A DNA stretch of 64,000 nt from positions 372,001 to 436,000 of the forward strand of contig CBDCQY010000002.1 of NCBI GenBank assembly GCA_965220855.1. The letters are read 5' to 3'. A model generated the notes under the pieces. The model ran no database searches. It was not told the origin of the DNA and saw nothing but the letters and a program-made list of their open reading frames with translations. This stretch comes from Bin95 sp965220855 (GTDB lineage Bacteria > Pseudomonadota > Alphaproteobacteria > Bin95). This document shows, in pieces, positions 53,783 to 61,937 of the stretch. Position 1 is the first letter of the stretch, and each line of letters starts with the position of its first letter. Position numbers and translations under genes: made by a program.

Positions 53783-54535
53783 ATGAGCGAGGCTATCAAG
53801 GTGTTCTGGCAGCCCGGCTGAACCAGCTGCCTGCGAACCAAGGAGTTCCTCTCGGTCCGTGGGATCGAGTTCGACAGCATAGACGTCACCACCCACCCGA
53901 CGGGCATGGAGCAGTTGCGGGCGCTCGGCGCGCGGTCGATCCCGGTCGTCTCGCGCGGCAAGCAGTTCGTCTTCGCCCAGGCGATCTCGGATGTGGTCGC
54001 CTTTCTCGGCCTGGACGAGGACGCCGGGCCGGCGCTCTCCATGGCGGAGCTGGCGGCCAGGCTCGACATCGTGCTGGCGGCGGCGGCGCGCTATGTGGCC
54101 CAGGTGCCGGACGAGCGGCTCGGCGACAAGCTGCCGGGACGCGACCGGGCCTATCGCGTGCTCTTCCACCACATCTTCAACATCGTCGATGCGACGCTGG
54201 ACGCCATCGAGGGCGGCCGGCCGGTCACCTATGAGGCGCTGACCGCCGGGCCGCCGGAGGAGATGCGCTCGGCCGCCGACATAGCCGCCTGGGGCGAGGA
54301 GGTGCGCGCGCGCGCCGCCCGCTGGTGGCGGTCCGGGCCGAAGCCCGATCCGGTGGCGACCTATTACGGCGACCATGCGCTGCACGAGGTGCTGGAGCGC
54401 ACCGTCTGGCATCCGGCCCAGCATGTCCGCCAGCTGATGCTGATCCACGAGATGCTCGGCATCGACACCGACGGGCCGCTCGGGGCGGAGGACTTTCGCG
54501 GCCTGCCGCTGCCCGAACAGGTCTGGGACGGCTGA
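53783..54535 (+). CDS. candidate selenoprotein: glutaredoxin-like domain fused to DinB domain, in-frame TGA at codon 13
   Basis: ATG 53783 follows GGGAGGAG by 8 bp, the best Shine-Dalgarno around. The first 12 codons give MSEAIKVFWQPG; codon 13 is TGA; then TSCLRTKEFL continues in frame. Homologous glutaredoxin-like proteins have a CxxC here, so TGA stands for the first redox Cys (U13-T-S-C16). The thioredoxin fold goes on with SIPVV (cis-Pro54) and a C-terminal helix to ~80, then a DinB/DUF664-type helical domain (~88-250) with FHHIFNIVD and LERTVWHPAQHVRQL metal-type His residues. 250 residues if UGA is read as Sec. Without readthrough, only a 209-residue protein from ATG 53906 (no good ribosome site) lacking the active site would be made. 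Alternatives: recent nonsense mutation or sequencing error. Confidence 0.72.
53819..53821 (+). other. in-frame TGA at the redox-Cys position (putative selenocysteine codon)
   Basis: TGA at codon 13 of the gene starting at 53783, directly after Pro-Gly and three residues before Cys16. One base change from TGC/TGT. The frame has no further stop until the TGA at 54533. Confidence 0.72.
53831..53862 (+). promoter_or_regulatory. candidate bacterial SECIS hairpin
   Basis: Starts 9 nt after the TGA. CTGCGAACC (53831-53839) pairs with GGTCCGTGG (53854-53862) with G-T wobbles and one A-C mismatch. Inside, AGG/CTCT pairs can leave a six-base loop AGTTCC with G at its second position, ~22 nt from the TGA. 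Spacing and loop fit published bacterial SECIS rules; folding was done by eye. Confidence 0.4.
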
Positions 54536-55836
54536 GCCGGCCGAAGGCGCAAGTCCCCTTCCGGGAGGCGCTCGGCGCATGGGCGCGGATCGGGCTGGCC
54601 AGCTTCGGCGGCCCGGCCGCGCAGATCGCGCTCATGCACCGGACGGTCGTCGAGGAGAAGCGCTGGATCGACGAGCCGCGCTTCCTGCACGCGCTCAATT
54701 TCTGCATGCTGCTGCCGGGGCCGGAAGCCCAGCAGCTGGCGACCTATGTCGGCTGGCTGCTGCACGGGGTGCGCGGCGGGCTGGCGGCCGGGCTGCTGTT
54801 CATCCTGCCGGGCGCGGTGGTGGTGGCGGGGCTGGCGGCGCTCTACGCCGTCTATGGCGCGGCGCCGGCGGTGGCGGCGGCCTTTCTCGGCGTCAAGGCG
54901 GCGGTGCTCGCCATCGTGCTGCAGGCGCTGGTCGCCATCGCGCGCCGGGCGCTGCCGGACGCGTTTGCGCGCCTGCTGGCGATCTACGCCTTCGGGGCGC
55001 TCTTCGTCCTGGACATCGCCTTTCCGCTGGTGGTGGCGGCGGCCGCGCTCGCCGGCTGGCTGCGCTCCCGGCTCCGGGGCGCGCCGCCCGCCTCCGGCGA
55101 AGCCGCCCCGCCGGCCGGCAGGGCCTCCGGCGCGCGGCGCGCCGCGCTCGCGCTGCTCGCCGCCTGGCTGCTGCCGACCGCCGCGCTCTGGGTCTGGCTC
55201 GGCGGCGGGCATATCTTGTCCGAACTCGCGCTGTTCTTCTCGAAGCTCGCCGTGGCGTCTTTCGGCGGGGCCTATGCGGTGCTCTCCTGGGTGGCGCAGG
55301 AGGCCGTGGCGGCCGAGGGCTGGCTCTCGGCGCGCGAGATGCTGGACGCGCTCGGGCTGGCCGAAACCACGCCGGGGCCGCTCATTCTGGTGGTGGAATT
55401 CGTTGGCTTCCTCGCCGCCTGGCGGGAGGCGGGCGGGCTGGACCCGCTGCTGGCGGGGCTGCTCGGCGCGGGCGTCACGCTCTGGGTCACCTTCGCGCCC
55501 TGCTTCCTGTTCATCTTCGCCGGCGCGCCCTATGTGGAGCGGCTGCGCGGCCACGCCGATTTGCAAGGGGCGCTGGCGGCGGTGACCGCGGCGGTGGTGG
55601 GCGTGATCGCCAATCTCTCCGCCTGGTTCGCGCTCAACCTGCTGTTCCGCGAGGGCGCTGCGTACGAGACCGAGCTGCTCACCGTATGGCTGCCGGAGCG
55701 GGCGAGCTTCGATCCGCAAGCGGCGCTGCTGGCCGGGCTTGCGGCGCTGGCGCTGTTCGCGCTCCGCCTCGGCGTCTTCCGCACGCTGGCGCTGGCCGCC
55801 TTCGTCAGCCTTGCGCTGTTCGTCGGCGGCCTCTGA
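54532..55836 (+). CDS. chrA: chromate efflux transporter ChrA
   Basis: About 434 residues, long-chain two-domain CHR protein. First half: RIGLASFGGPAAQIALMHR and FCMLLPGPEAQQLATYVGWL (chromate-transporter signatures FGGP and PGP). Second half repeats them as LAVASFGGAYAVLSWVAQE and GLAETTPGPLILVVEFVG. Exports chromate by family. No ATG, GTG or TTG lies at the right place; CTG at 54532 overlaps the previous stop as CTGA and gives PKAQVPFREALGAW, so a CTG start with coupling is proposed. Next in-frame Met is too far in. Confidence 0.88.
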   Translation: MSRPKAQVPFREALGAWARIGLASFGGPAAQIALMHRTVVEEKRWIDEPRFLHALNFCMLLPGPEAQQLATYVGWLLHGVRGGLAAGLLFILPGAVVVAGLAALYAVYGAAPAVAAAFLGVKAAVLAIVLQALVAIARRALPDAFARLLAIYAFGALFVLDIAFPLVVAAAALAGWLRSRLRGAPPASGEAAPPAGRASGARRAALALLAAWLLPTAALWVWLGGGHILSELALFFSKLAVASFGGAYAVLSWVAQEAVAAEGWLSAREMLDALGLAETTPGPLILVVEFVGFLAAWREAGGLDPLLAGLLGAGVTLWVTFAPCFLFIFAGAPYVERLRGHADLQGALAAVTAAVVGVIANLSAWFALNLLFREGAAYETELLTVWLPERASFDPQAALLAGLAALALFALRLGVFRTLALAAFVSLALFVGGL

Positions 55837-55854
55837 CGGCCGGCCGCGCGGGCC

Positions 55855-57192
55855 TTACGCGGCCTTGCGGACGGCGTCGGCGACGATCTCGAAGATCTGC
55901 CCGATCTGCCCCTCGTCGATGGTGAAGGGCGGCGAGAAGGCGAGCGTGTCGCCGGCCTGGCGGCAATAGACGCCGGTCTTCCAGCATTCGAGGAAGATGT
56001 CGTAGCCGCGCCGTCCCGGCTGGCCGTCGCGCGTCGCGAACTCGACCGCCCCCATCAGGCCGATATTGCGCACATCGATGACATGCGGCAGCCCCGCCAG
56101 GCTGTGGACGGCCTCCTCGAAGGCGGGCGCGAGCGCCGCCGAGCGCTCGAACAGCCCCTCGTCGCGATAGAGGTCGAGCGTCGCCAGGCCGGCGGCGACG
56201 GCGAGCGGATGGGCGGAGTAGGTGTAGCCGTGGGTCAGCTCCACCATCCATTCCGGCCCGGTCATGAAGGTGTCGTAGATTTCCTTCTTCATCACCACGG
56301 CCGAGGCCGGCACGGTGCCGTTGGTCAGCCCCTTGGCGGTGGTCATCATGTCGGGCGTGACGCCGAAGCGCTCGGAGGCGAAGGCCGCGCCCACGCGCCC
56401 GAAACCGGTGATCACCTCGTCGAAGATCAGCAGGATGCCGTGCCGGTCGCAGATCTCGCGCAGGCGCCGGAGATAGCCCTTCGGCGGCGGATAGACGCCG
56501 ATGGAGCCGGCCACCGGCTCCACGATCACCGCCGCGATCGTCGAGGCGTCATGCAGATCGACCAGCCGCTCCAGATCGTCGGCGAGCGCCGCGCCGTGGT
56601 CCGGCTCGCCCCGGCTGAAGGCGTTTTCGGCCAGGTCGAGCGTGTGGCGCAGATGATCGACGCCGGGCAGCAGCATCCCGAACGCCTTGCGGTTGACCTT
56701 GATGCCGCCGACCGAGGTGCCGCCGAAGCCGACGCCGTGATAGCCGCGCTCGCGCCCGATCAGGCGGGTGCGCTGGCCCTCGCCGCGCGCCCGGTGCCAG
56801 GCGATGGCGATCTTGAGCGCGGTATCGACCGCCTCCGAGCCGGAATTGGCGAAGAACACCGAGTCCATCTCCGGCGGCGCGATCTGGGTGATGCGCGAGG
56901 CCAGCTCGAAGGCCGCCGGATGGCCCATCTGGAAGGACGGGCCGAAATCCAGCGTCTCGACCTGGCGCTGCACCGCCTCGACGATGGGCTTGCGGCAATG
57001 GCCGGCATTGACGCACCACAGCCCCGCAGAGGCGTCCAGCACCCGCCTGCCGTCGCGAGCGATATAGTGGACGCCCTCGGCCCCGACGATCAGGCGCGGA
57101 TCCGCCTTGAAGCTGCGGTTCGCCGTATAGGGCATGAAGAAGGGTTCGAGATTGTTGGTGTCCGCATGGGCGAGCGAGGCGGCGGTCGGCAT
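55855..57192 (-). CDS. omega-amino acid (beta-alanine)--pyruvate aminotransferase
   Basis: 445 residues, class III PLP aminotransferase. N-terminal LEPFFMPYTANRSFK and AGLWCVNAGHCRKPI are the hallmark of beta-alanine/omega-amino acid:pyruvate transaminases. NSGSEAVDTALKIA, FDEVITGFGRVG (Asp258) and Schiff-base Lys287 in TTAKGLTNG. GGGAGG 8-13 bp before the ATG. Transfers the amino group of omega-amino acids or amines to pyruvate. It converges on chrA. Confidence 0.93.
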   Translation of the reverse strand: MPTAASLAHADTNNLEPFFMPYTANRSFKADPRLIVGAEGVHYIARDGRRVLDASAGLWCVNAGHCRKPIVEAVQRQVETLDFGPSFQMGHPAAFELASRITQIAPPEMDSVFFANSGSEAVDTALKIAIAWHRARGEGQRTRLIGRERGYHGVGFGGTSVGGIKVNRKAFGMLLPGVDHLRHTLDLAENAFSRGEPDHGAALADDLERLVDLHDASTIAAVIVEPVAGSIGVYPPPKGYLRRLREICDRHGILLIFDEVITGFGRVGAAFASERFGVTPDMMTTAKGLTNGTVPASAVVMKKEIYDTFMTGPEWMVELTHGYTYSAHPLAVAAGLATLDLYRDEGLFERSAALAPAFEEAVHSLAGLPHVIDVRNIGLMGAVEFATRDGQPGRRGYDIFLECWKTGVYCRQAGDTLAFSPPFTIDEGQIGQIFEIVADAVRKAA

Positions 57193-57248
57193 GGGCGAAC
57201 CTCCCGGAATGGATTTCCGCCCACCATAACACGACCGCCCCGCTTCGT

Positions 57249-58736
57249 TCACGCCGGAACGAACGCGCCATGCAGGGCGTGCGGCAGGGGGTAGGGCAGC
57301 AGGCCCTGCCAGAGAGGCCCCTCGGAGAGGCGGAGCGCGTCGAACACCGCCAGCCCGGCGACGCGCCGGTCGAGGTCGAGGAACGGCCCGAGCAGCCAGC
57401 CCTCGCCCTCTCCGGCTCCGCGCGGGACGAACACATGCTCCTCCGGCAACTGGCCCGGCGGCCACTCCCAGCCGTCAGCCGCGCCCGGCTCCAGGCGCAC
57501 GATGCGCCGGAAGGGCCAGCCGCCCGCCTTGCCGTCGCCGGCGAGCGCGAAGGTCATTTCGTGGCGCCGGCCGGTAAGGCGCGGGTCGATGCGCGGAAAC
57601 TCCGCCACGCCCGGCTCGTCATGGTCGAGCGCCGCGCGCCCGTCCGCCCGGAGCACGATCCGCCGATAGGCGGGATGGGGCGAGGGGAAGCCGGTCTCTC
57701 CCCGCATCGCCAGGCGCAAGTCGCGCGTCACGAACTCGGGGTCGGGCGCCTGGCAGACATCGAAGCGGATCGAGCCGTCCGCCTCCTCCCAGCCATTGCC
57801 GTGATGGAAGTGGAAGCCGGGCGGAAGCTCGTGCCCGCGGACGACCTCCAGGCTGTTCTTGTCGATGACCAGAGCCTCCACGCCGAGCTCCGGGCGCCAG
57901 AGATGCGCGTCGAGCAGCGCCGTCTCGCCGGAGCGCAGCCGCTCGAAATCCAGCACGAAGGGCGCCAACAGCACGACCAGATGGCGCGCCGTGACGACGA
58001 AATCGTGCGTGAGGCCGAGCGGCGCGTGCGGCAGGAAGCGCGCCCCGGCGAGCCGCCCTTCGGGGTCGATGCGATAGATCAGCAGGCCGGAGCGCGGGCC
58101 GATGACGGCGCCGATGTTCCACAGCGTCCCGTCCGGCTCCAGCTTCGGATGCGCGGAGAAAGGCGCGCTCGCCAGATCGTCGCGCCAGGTGACGAAGTCG
58201 CCGGCGGCGAGCGTTTCGGGATCGACCGCGATCGCCGAGCCGCCCTCCCAGAGCGCCATCAGCCGCCCGGCATGGGCCAGCATGGCGATATTGGCGGCGT
58301 TCATGTCGTCGGCGCGCTCGATGGCGACCGGATCGGGCGGCAGCGTGCCGTAGGCGGGCAGCAGGCGGCGGCCGGCCTCCGCCTCGCGCCGGCGCTTGGG
58401 CGTATCCAGGATGCGCGCCCGGTGGGTCGCGCCGGTTCCGTCGAAGCGGAAGGCCTGGACCAGGCCGTCGCCGTCGAACCAGTGGCTGTAGCGGTGGCCG
58501 AAGCGGTCATGCTCGCCCGGGCCGTTGCGCCAGAGCACGCCGGTCAGATCGGGCGGCAGGCGGCCGCTCAGGGTTTGCAGGGGCGCGGACAGGCGCTCGG
58601 CGCGCGCGGTCTCGAAGCCGAGCGCGGCGGCCTTGCCGGCCGGTTCGGCGGCGGCGGCGCGGAGGACGGCCGGGGCGGCCAGCAGCAGGCCGCCGGCGGC
58701 CCCGAGCGCGGCGCGGCGGGTCAGGCGGTGCGTCAT
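57249..58736 (-). CDS. carotenoid oxygenase family protein, Tat-exported
   Basis: 495 residues. Non-haem iron seven-blade propeller cleaving carotenoid/apocarotenoid or stilbene double bonds. Twin-arginine signal TRRAALGAAGGLLLAAPAVLRA at 5-26 (RR at 7-8). Iron His ligands in SAHPK, LTHDF, HFHHGNG and the terminal LPHALHGAFVPA. A WRNGPGEHDRFGHRYSHWFDG segment (key NGPGEHDRFG) is typical of the family. Follows the DUF2141 gene by 3 bp; both are exported. Confidence 0.92.
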   Translation of the reverse strand: MTHRLTRRAALGAAGGLLLAAPAVLRAAAAEPAGKAAALGFETARAERLSAPLQTLSGRLPPDLTGVLWRNGPGEHDRFGHRYSHWFDGDGLVQAFRFDGTGATHRARILDTPKRRREAEAGRRLLPAYGTLPPDPVAIERADDMNAANIAMLAHAGRLMALWEGGSAIAVDPETLAAGDFVTWRDDLASAPFSAHPKLEPDGTLWNIGAVIGPRSGLLIYRIDPEGRLAGARFLPHAPLGLTHDFVVTARHLVVLLAPFVLDFERLRSGETALLDAHLWRPELGVEALVIDKNSLEVVRGHELPPGFHFHHGNGWEEADGSIRFDVCQAPDPEFVTRDLRLAMRGETGFPSPHPAYRRIVLRADGRAALDHDEPGVAEFPRIDPRLTGRRHEMTFALAGDGKAGGWPFRRIVRLEPGAADGWEWPPGQLPEEHVFVPRGAGEGEGWLLGPFLDLDRRVAGLAVFDALRLSEGPLWQGLLPYPLPHALHGAFVPA

Positions 58737-58739
58737 GGC

Positions 58740-59201
58740 TCAGGACTCCGGATAGTCGAGCTTGACGCGAATCTGCGTTTCCGCCTCGCCCACGGTGACG
58801 GACGCGGCGTCGAAGCCGGGCGGGCCGAACAGGCCGCGCGCATCGTTGGAGAAGCCGAAGCCTTCCACCGGCAGTCCGAGCAGCACGGTGTCGAGCTCGC
58901 CGTCCTCGTCCGCGTCATGGAACAGCGAGACGGCGTATTCGCCCGCCGGCAGGTCGGCGAAGACGATCCGGCGGGTGTGGGCGGCGGGGCCGTAATGGGC
59001 GGCGACGATGCCGGCCGAGTCGGGAAAGGCCACGCCCTCCTTGCGGCGGTGCAGCGCGGCGCGGACGGCGCCGTCGTCGGAGCGCAGGCCTTCGATGCGG
59101 ATCACCAGATCGGCGGCGTCGGCGCTCCGGGGCAGGGCGGCGGGGGCCGCGAGCGCGAGCGCGGCGAGGGCGGCGGCAAGGCCGGATTGCATGCGTGTCA
59201 T
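58740..59201 (-). CDS. DUF2141 domain secreted protein
   Basis: 153 residues. Sec signal peptide (~1-29), then the DUF2141 beta-sandwich: LVIRIEGLRSDDGAVRAAL, FADLPAGEYAVSLFHDADEDGELDT, LGLPVEGFGFSNDARG, and GPPGFDAASVTV. AGGAGAGAG 9 bp before the ATG at 59201. Operon with the carotenoid oxygenase, a pairing I have seen in other alphaproteobacteria (recall). Function unknown; the Asp-rich HDADEDGELD loop could bind calcium. Confidence 0.88.
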   Translation of the reverse strand: MTRMQSGLAAALAALALAAPAALPRSADAADLVIRIEGLRSDDGAVRAALHRRKEGVAFPDSAGIVAAHYGPAAHTRRIVFADLPAGEYAVSLFHDADEDGELDTVLLGLPVEGFGFSNDARGLFGPPGFDAASVTVGEAETQIRVKLDYPES

Positions 59202-59245
59202 CGGTTCTCTCTCCTGGCGGCGGAAGCGCCGCTCGGGGGAGATAT

Positions 59246-59268
59246 TGACCGCCGGCCCCGAGCGGTCA
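59246..59268. promoter_or_regulatory. inverted repeat between DUF2141 and lytTR genes
   Basis: TGACCG (59246-59251) and CGGTCA (59263-59268), perfect 6-bp arms, 11-bp spacer, centred in the divergent intergenic region. It has the same arm and spacer geometry as the gltA repeat, two helical turns apart. Possible operator for the divergent genes. Confidence 0.4.
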
Positions 59269-59315
59269 TGCTGCATTACGCCAACGCCACCGGATAATTC
59301 GCGGCCCGCAGCACC

Positions 59316-60083
59316 ATGTCATTCACGCTTCGCGAACTGCCGGGCGCCGGGCCGCTTGCGGCTCACGCGGCGGCGCTGGCCGCCATCGCGCTGCTGTTCG
59401 CCTTCATCGGCCCGTTCGGCACCTACGACGCCATGGGGCCGCTGGCGCGGCTCGGCTACTGGGCGCTCGCCATGGCGGGCAATTGGGGCCTGTTCGCGGC
59501 CGCGACGCTGCTGGTGCTGCATCTGATCCCGAAGGCCGCGCCGCTCCGCCAGGCGGCGGCGCTGGCGCTGGCGGCGCTACTGGCCGCGCTGCCCGGCGCG
59601 GCGATCGTGTTCGCGGCCGAGACGCTCTTCCGGCCGGGCTATTCCGACATCGGCGCGCTGCCGGAAATCTATCTGGGCGTGGCGGTGCTGGGGCTGGCGG
59701 TGAGCGCGCTCGCGCTCGCCGCGCACCGGCTCGGGCGGGACCGGCGGCCGGCGCGCCCGCCGCCAGCGCCGCCGCCGCGCTTCCTCGCCCGCCTGCCCGC
59801 CCGGATCGGCCGCGATCTCGTCTATCTCAAGATGGCCGACCATTATGTCGAGGCGGTCACCACGCGCGGCTCGGGCCTGGTGCTGATGCGCTTTGCGGAC
59901 GCCATCGCCGAACTCGACGGCGCGGAGGGCCTGCGCGTCCACCGCTCCTACTGGGTCGCGCGCGCCCATGTCGCCGGCTCCGAGCGGCGCGGCGGCCGCG
60001 CCATCCTCCGCCTCACCGGCGGCCACGAAGTCCCCGTCAGCCGCACCTACCTCCCCAAAGCCCGCGCCGCCGGCCTCATCTGA
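59316..60083 (+). CDS. membrane-anchored LytTR family transcriptional regulator
   Basis: 255 residues. Four membrane helices (~17-37, 45-69, 79-102, 115-137), a Pro/Arg-rich linker, then a LytTR DNA-binding domain (~155-255): YLKMADHYVEAVTTRGSGLVLMRFADAIAEL and HRSYWVARAHVAG, then VPVSRTYLPKARAAGLI. No receiver domain, so sensing would be through the membrane part. Divergent from DUF2141/carotenoid oxygenase. Confidence 0.92.
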   Translation: MSFTLRELPGAGPLAAHAAALAAIALLFAFIGPFGTYDAMGPLARLGYWALAMAGNWGLFAAATLLVLHLIPKAAPLRQAAALALAALLAALPGAAIVFAAETLFRPGYSDIGALPEIYLGVAVLGLAVSALALAAHRLGRDRRPARPPPAPPPRFLARLPARIGRDLVYLKMADHYVEAVTTRGSGLVLMRFADAIAELDGAEGLRVHRSYWVARAHVAGSERRGGRAILRLTGGHEVPVSRTYLPKARAAGLI

Positions 60084-60110
60084 ACCGGGGGAGCCGGGCG
60101 TGATGGTCGG

Positions 60111-60971
60111 CTACAGCACGGTGGTGCGCCACATGGCTCGGCGTTGGGGCCAGGCGTAGTCGCGGATGGCGATGTGCTGCACGGCGGGGTTGTCCCACAT
60201 CAGCAGGTCGCCGGCCGCCCAGCGGTGGCGGTAGATGAAGCGGTCTTCCGTGATGAAGTCCGACAGTTGCTCGATCAGCGCCAGCGCTTCGGCCTCGGCC
60301 ATGCCGGGGATGCCGACGCACTCGCCCTTGCGCAGATAGAGCGCCTTCCGGCCCGTTTTCGGGTGTGGGCGGGCGATCGGGTGGCGGACATCCGGGTTGC
60401 GCTCGATCTGCGCCTCCGTCACCGCCACCGGCCGCTTGACGCCGCGCTCCTTGGCGGCGAAGCGGTGGATCGCCTCCAGCCCCTCCAGCCGCCGCCGGGT
60501 TCGGGCGTCGAGCGCCTCCCAGGCCGCCGCCGCGCTCGCGAACCAGGTCGGGCCGAGCGGCTCGCCGGCCTCGTCATGCGGCACTTCGAGCGCATGGAGC
60601 AGCGTCCGGCGCGGCGGCTCGGCCGTGTAGGACATGTCGGAATGCCAGTGGCTGCCGGCGTCGGCATAGCCGAGCGCCCGGCCGTTCTCGTCCTGCAGGT
60701 TCGACACCTTCAGGATTTCCGGAAAGCCCTCCAGCGCATGCTGGTCGAAGGCGTTGACCTTGATTTCCCCAAGCCGCTTCGAGAACGCCAGCAGCGCCTC
60801 CGGCGTGAGCGACTGGCCCCGGAAACAGAGCACGCTGTAGCGGTCGAAGGCCGCCTCGCAGGCCTGGAACGCCTCCTCCGCGAGCGGGACCGAAAGATCG
60901 ACGCCGAACACCTCCGCGCCCACCGGCGCGCCGCTCGGGCGTATCTCGAAACCGCCATTTCCATCGCTCAT
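60111..60971 (-). CDS. TauD/TfdA family Fe(II)/2-oxoglutarate dioxygenase
   Basis: 286 residues. Iron ligands H110 and D112 in SHWHSDMSY and His266 in NPAVQHIAI, with the 2-oxoglutarate Arg in RRAMWRT. N-terminal GAPVGAEVFGVDLS is the TauD/TfdA start. Hydroxylates sulfonates, phenoxyacetates or similar acids; substrate unknown. ATG overlaps the ELM1 stop (ATGA). Confidence 0.93.
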   Translation of the reverse strand: MSDGNGGFEIRPSGAPVGAEVFGVDLSVPLAEEAFQACEAAFDRYSVLCFRGQSLTPEALLAFSKRLGEIKVNAFDQHALEGFPEILKVSNLQDENGRALGYADAGSHWHSDMSYTAEPPRRTLLHALEVPHDEAGEPLGPTWFASAAAAWEALDARTRRRLEGLEAIHRFAAKERGVKRPVAVTEAQIERNPDVRHPIARPHPKTGRKALYLRKGECVGIPGMAEAEALALIEQLSDFITEDRFIYRHRWAAGDLLMWDNPAVQHIAIRDYAWPQRRAMWRTTVL

Positions 60972-61903
60972 CGCGCCTCTCCCTCCTGCCTGGCCGCCAG
61001 CCGCCGGCGCAGCTCGCCGGCGATGCGGGCGGTGTCGTCCACCGGTTCGTAGCTCCATTCCTCCAGCCGGCCGTCGAAGAGCCGGAGCGCTCCCTCCTCG
61101 CGAAGCAGCGCCTGGAAGCGCCGCAGCCGGCGGTTGCCGCCCGCCATGCGCGCCGCATAGACCGGCTTGCCGGTGGCGACCGCCTCGCTGGTCATCGACA
61201 CCGAATCCTCGGTGACGACGATATGGCGCGCCAGCGCCAGCATGCCGAGATAGGGATTGTCGCCCTCGCCGTCCCAGAACCAGGCGTCGGCGAGCCGCGC
61301 CCTGAGCGCGTCCACCACGCCCGGCTCGGTGCGCCGCGAGGCGGTGACGGCGATCGGCCCCTCCAGCCGCGCCAGCCCGTCCGCCAGCCGCGCGACGGTC
61401 TCCGGCGTGAAGCGGTGCGAGCGGCTGCGCCCGCCGAGCAGCACCGCCACCTGCAAGCCGCCCAGGCGCTCTCGCCAGGCCTCGGCCGCGGCGGCGAGTC
61501 CCGCCGGCGTCACGCGATGCAGCGCGCCCCGCGTCGCCAGCACATTCGGGCCTTCCAGGCCGTCATGGCGGGGCGGCGCCACCAGGTCGAAACAGGAGGG
61601 CGGGACGCGCGGGTTCTGGATATGCAGCGTGAAACAGCGCCCCCCTGACGCGCGGCGCACCGCGATGGATACCGAGGCGCTCCGCCTGCCGCAGGTGAGC
61701 AGCAGGTCGGGCCAGGGCGGCCTGAGCGCGCTTTCCAGCCCATGGCGCAAAAGGCCCGGCGCCTGGCGGTGGGCTGGCAGCCAGCGCCAGGGCCGGCGGA
61801 GGCGCACCACCTTCGCCTCCCAGGGCCAGCCGACGGCCGCCGCCAGGCCCTCGGCCTGGCCGGCCGCGCCGGCCTCGCCGGTGGTGAGCGCCCAGACCCG
61901 CAC
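60968..61903 (-). CDS. mitochondrial fission ELM1 family protein (DUF1022)
   Basis: 311 residues. Glycosyltransferase-like fold (two Rossmann halves) found in plant ELM1 and alphaproteobacteria. N-terminal ALTTGEAGAAGQAEGLAAA and TCGRRSASVSIAVRR, then LLGGRSRSHRFTPETV, ITVTASRRTEP-like VTASRRTEPGVVDALR, and TEDSVSMTSEAVATGKPVYA, the nucleotide-sugar binding region. GTG start at 61903. Precise activity unknown. Coupled to the TauD gene. Confidence 0.88.
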   Translation of the reverse strand: MRVWALTTGEAGAAGQAEGLAAAVGWPWEAKVVRLRRPWRWLPAHRQAPGLLRHGLESALRPPWPDLLLTCGRRSASVSIAVRRASGGRCFTLHIQNPRVPPSCFDLVAPPRHDGLEGPNVLATRGALHRVTPAGLAAAAEAWRERLGGLQVAVLLGGRSRSHRFTPETVARLADGLARLEGPIAVTASRRTEPGVVDALRARLADAWFWDGEGDNPYLGMLALARHIVVTEDSVSMTSEAVATGKPVYAARMAGGNRRLRRFQALLREEGALRLFDGRLEEWSYEPVDDTARIAGELRRRLAARQEGEAR

Positions 61904-61937
61904 GGGTCTCGCCGCCCTTGGCGGCCCGCGCGCCCGC

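Noticed and set aside
53746..54234. Alternative frame through the glutaredoxin-DinB gene
   Set aside because: Low-complexity shadow without family resemblance.
53906..54535. DinB-only protein starting at the internal ATG
   Set aside because: No good ribosome site there, and it would start in the middle of the thioredoxin fold. The frame upstream is family-like through the TGA.
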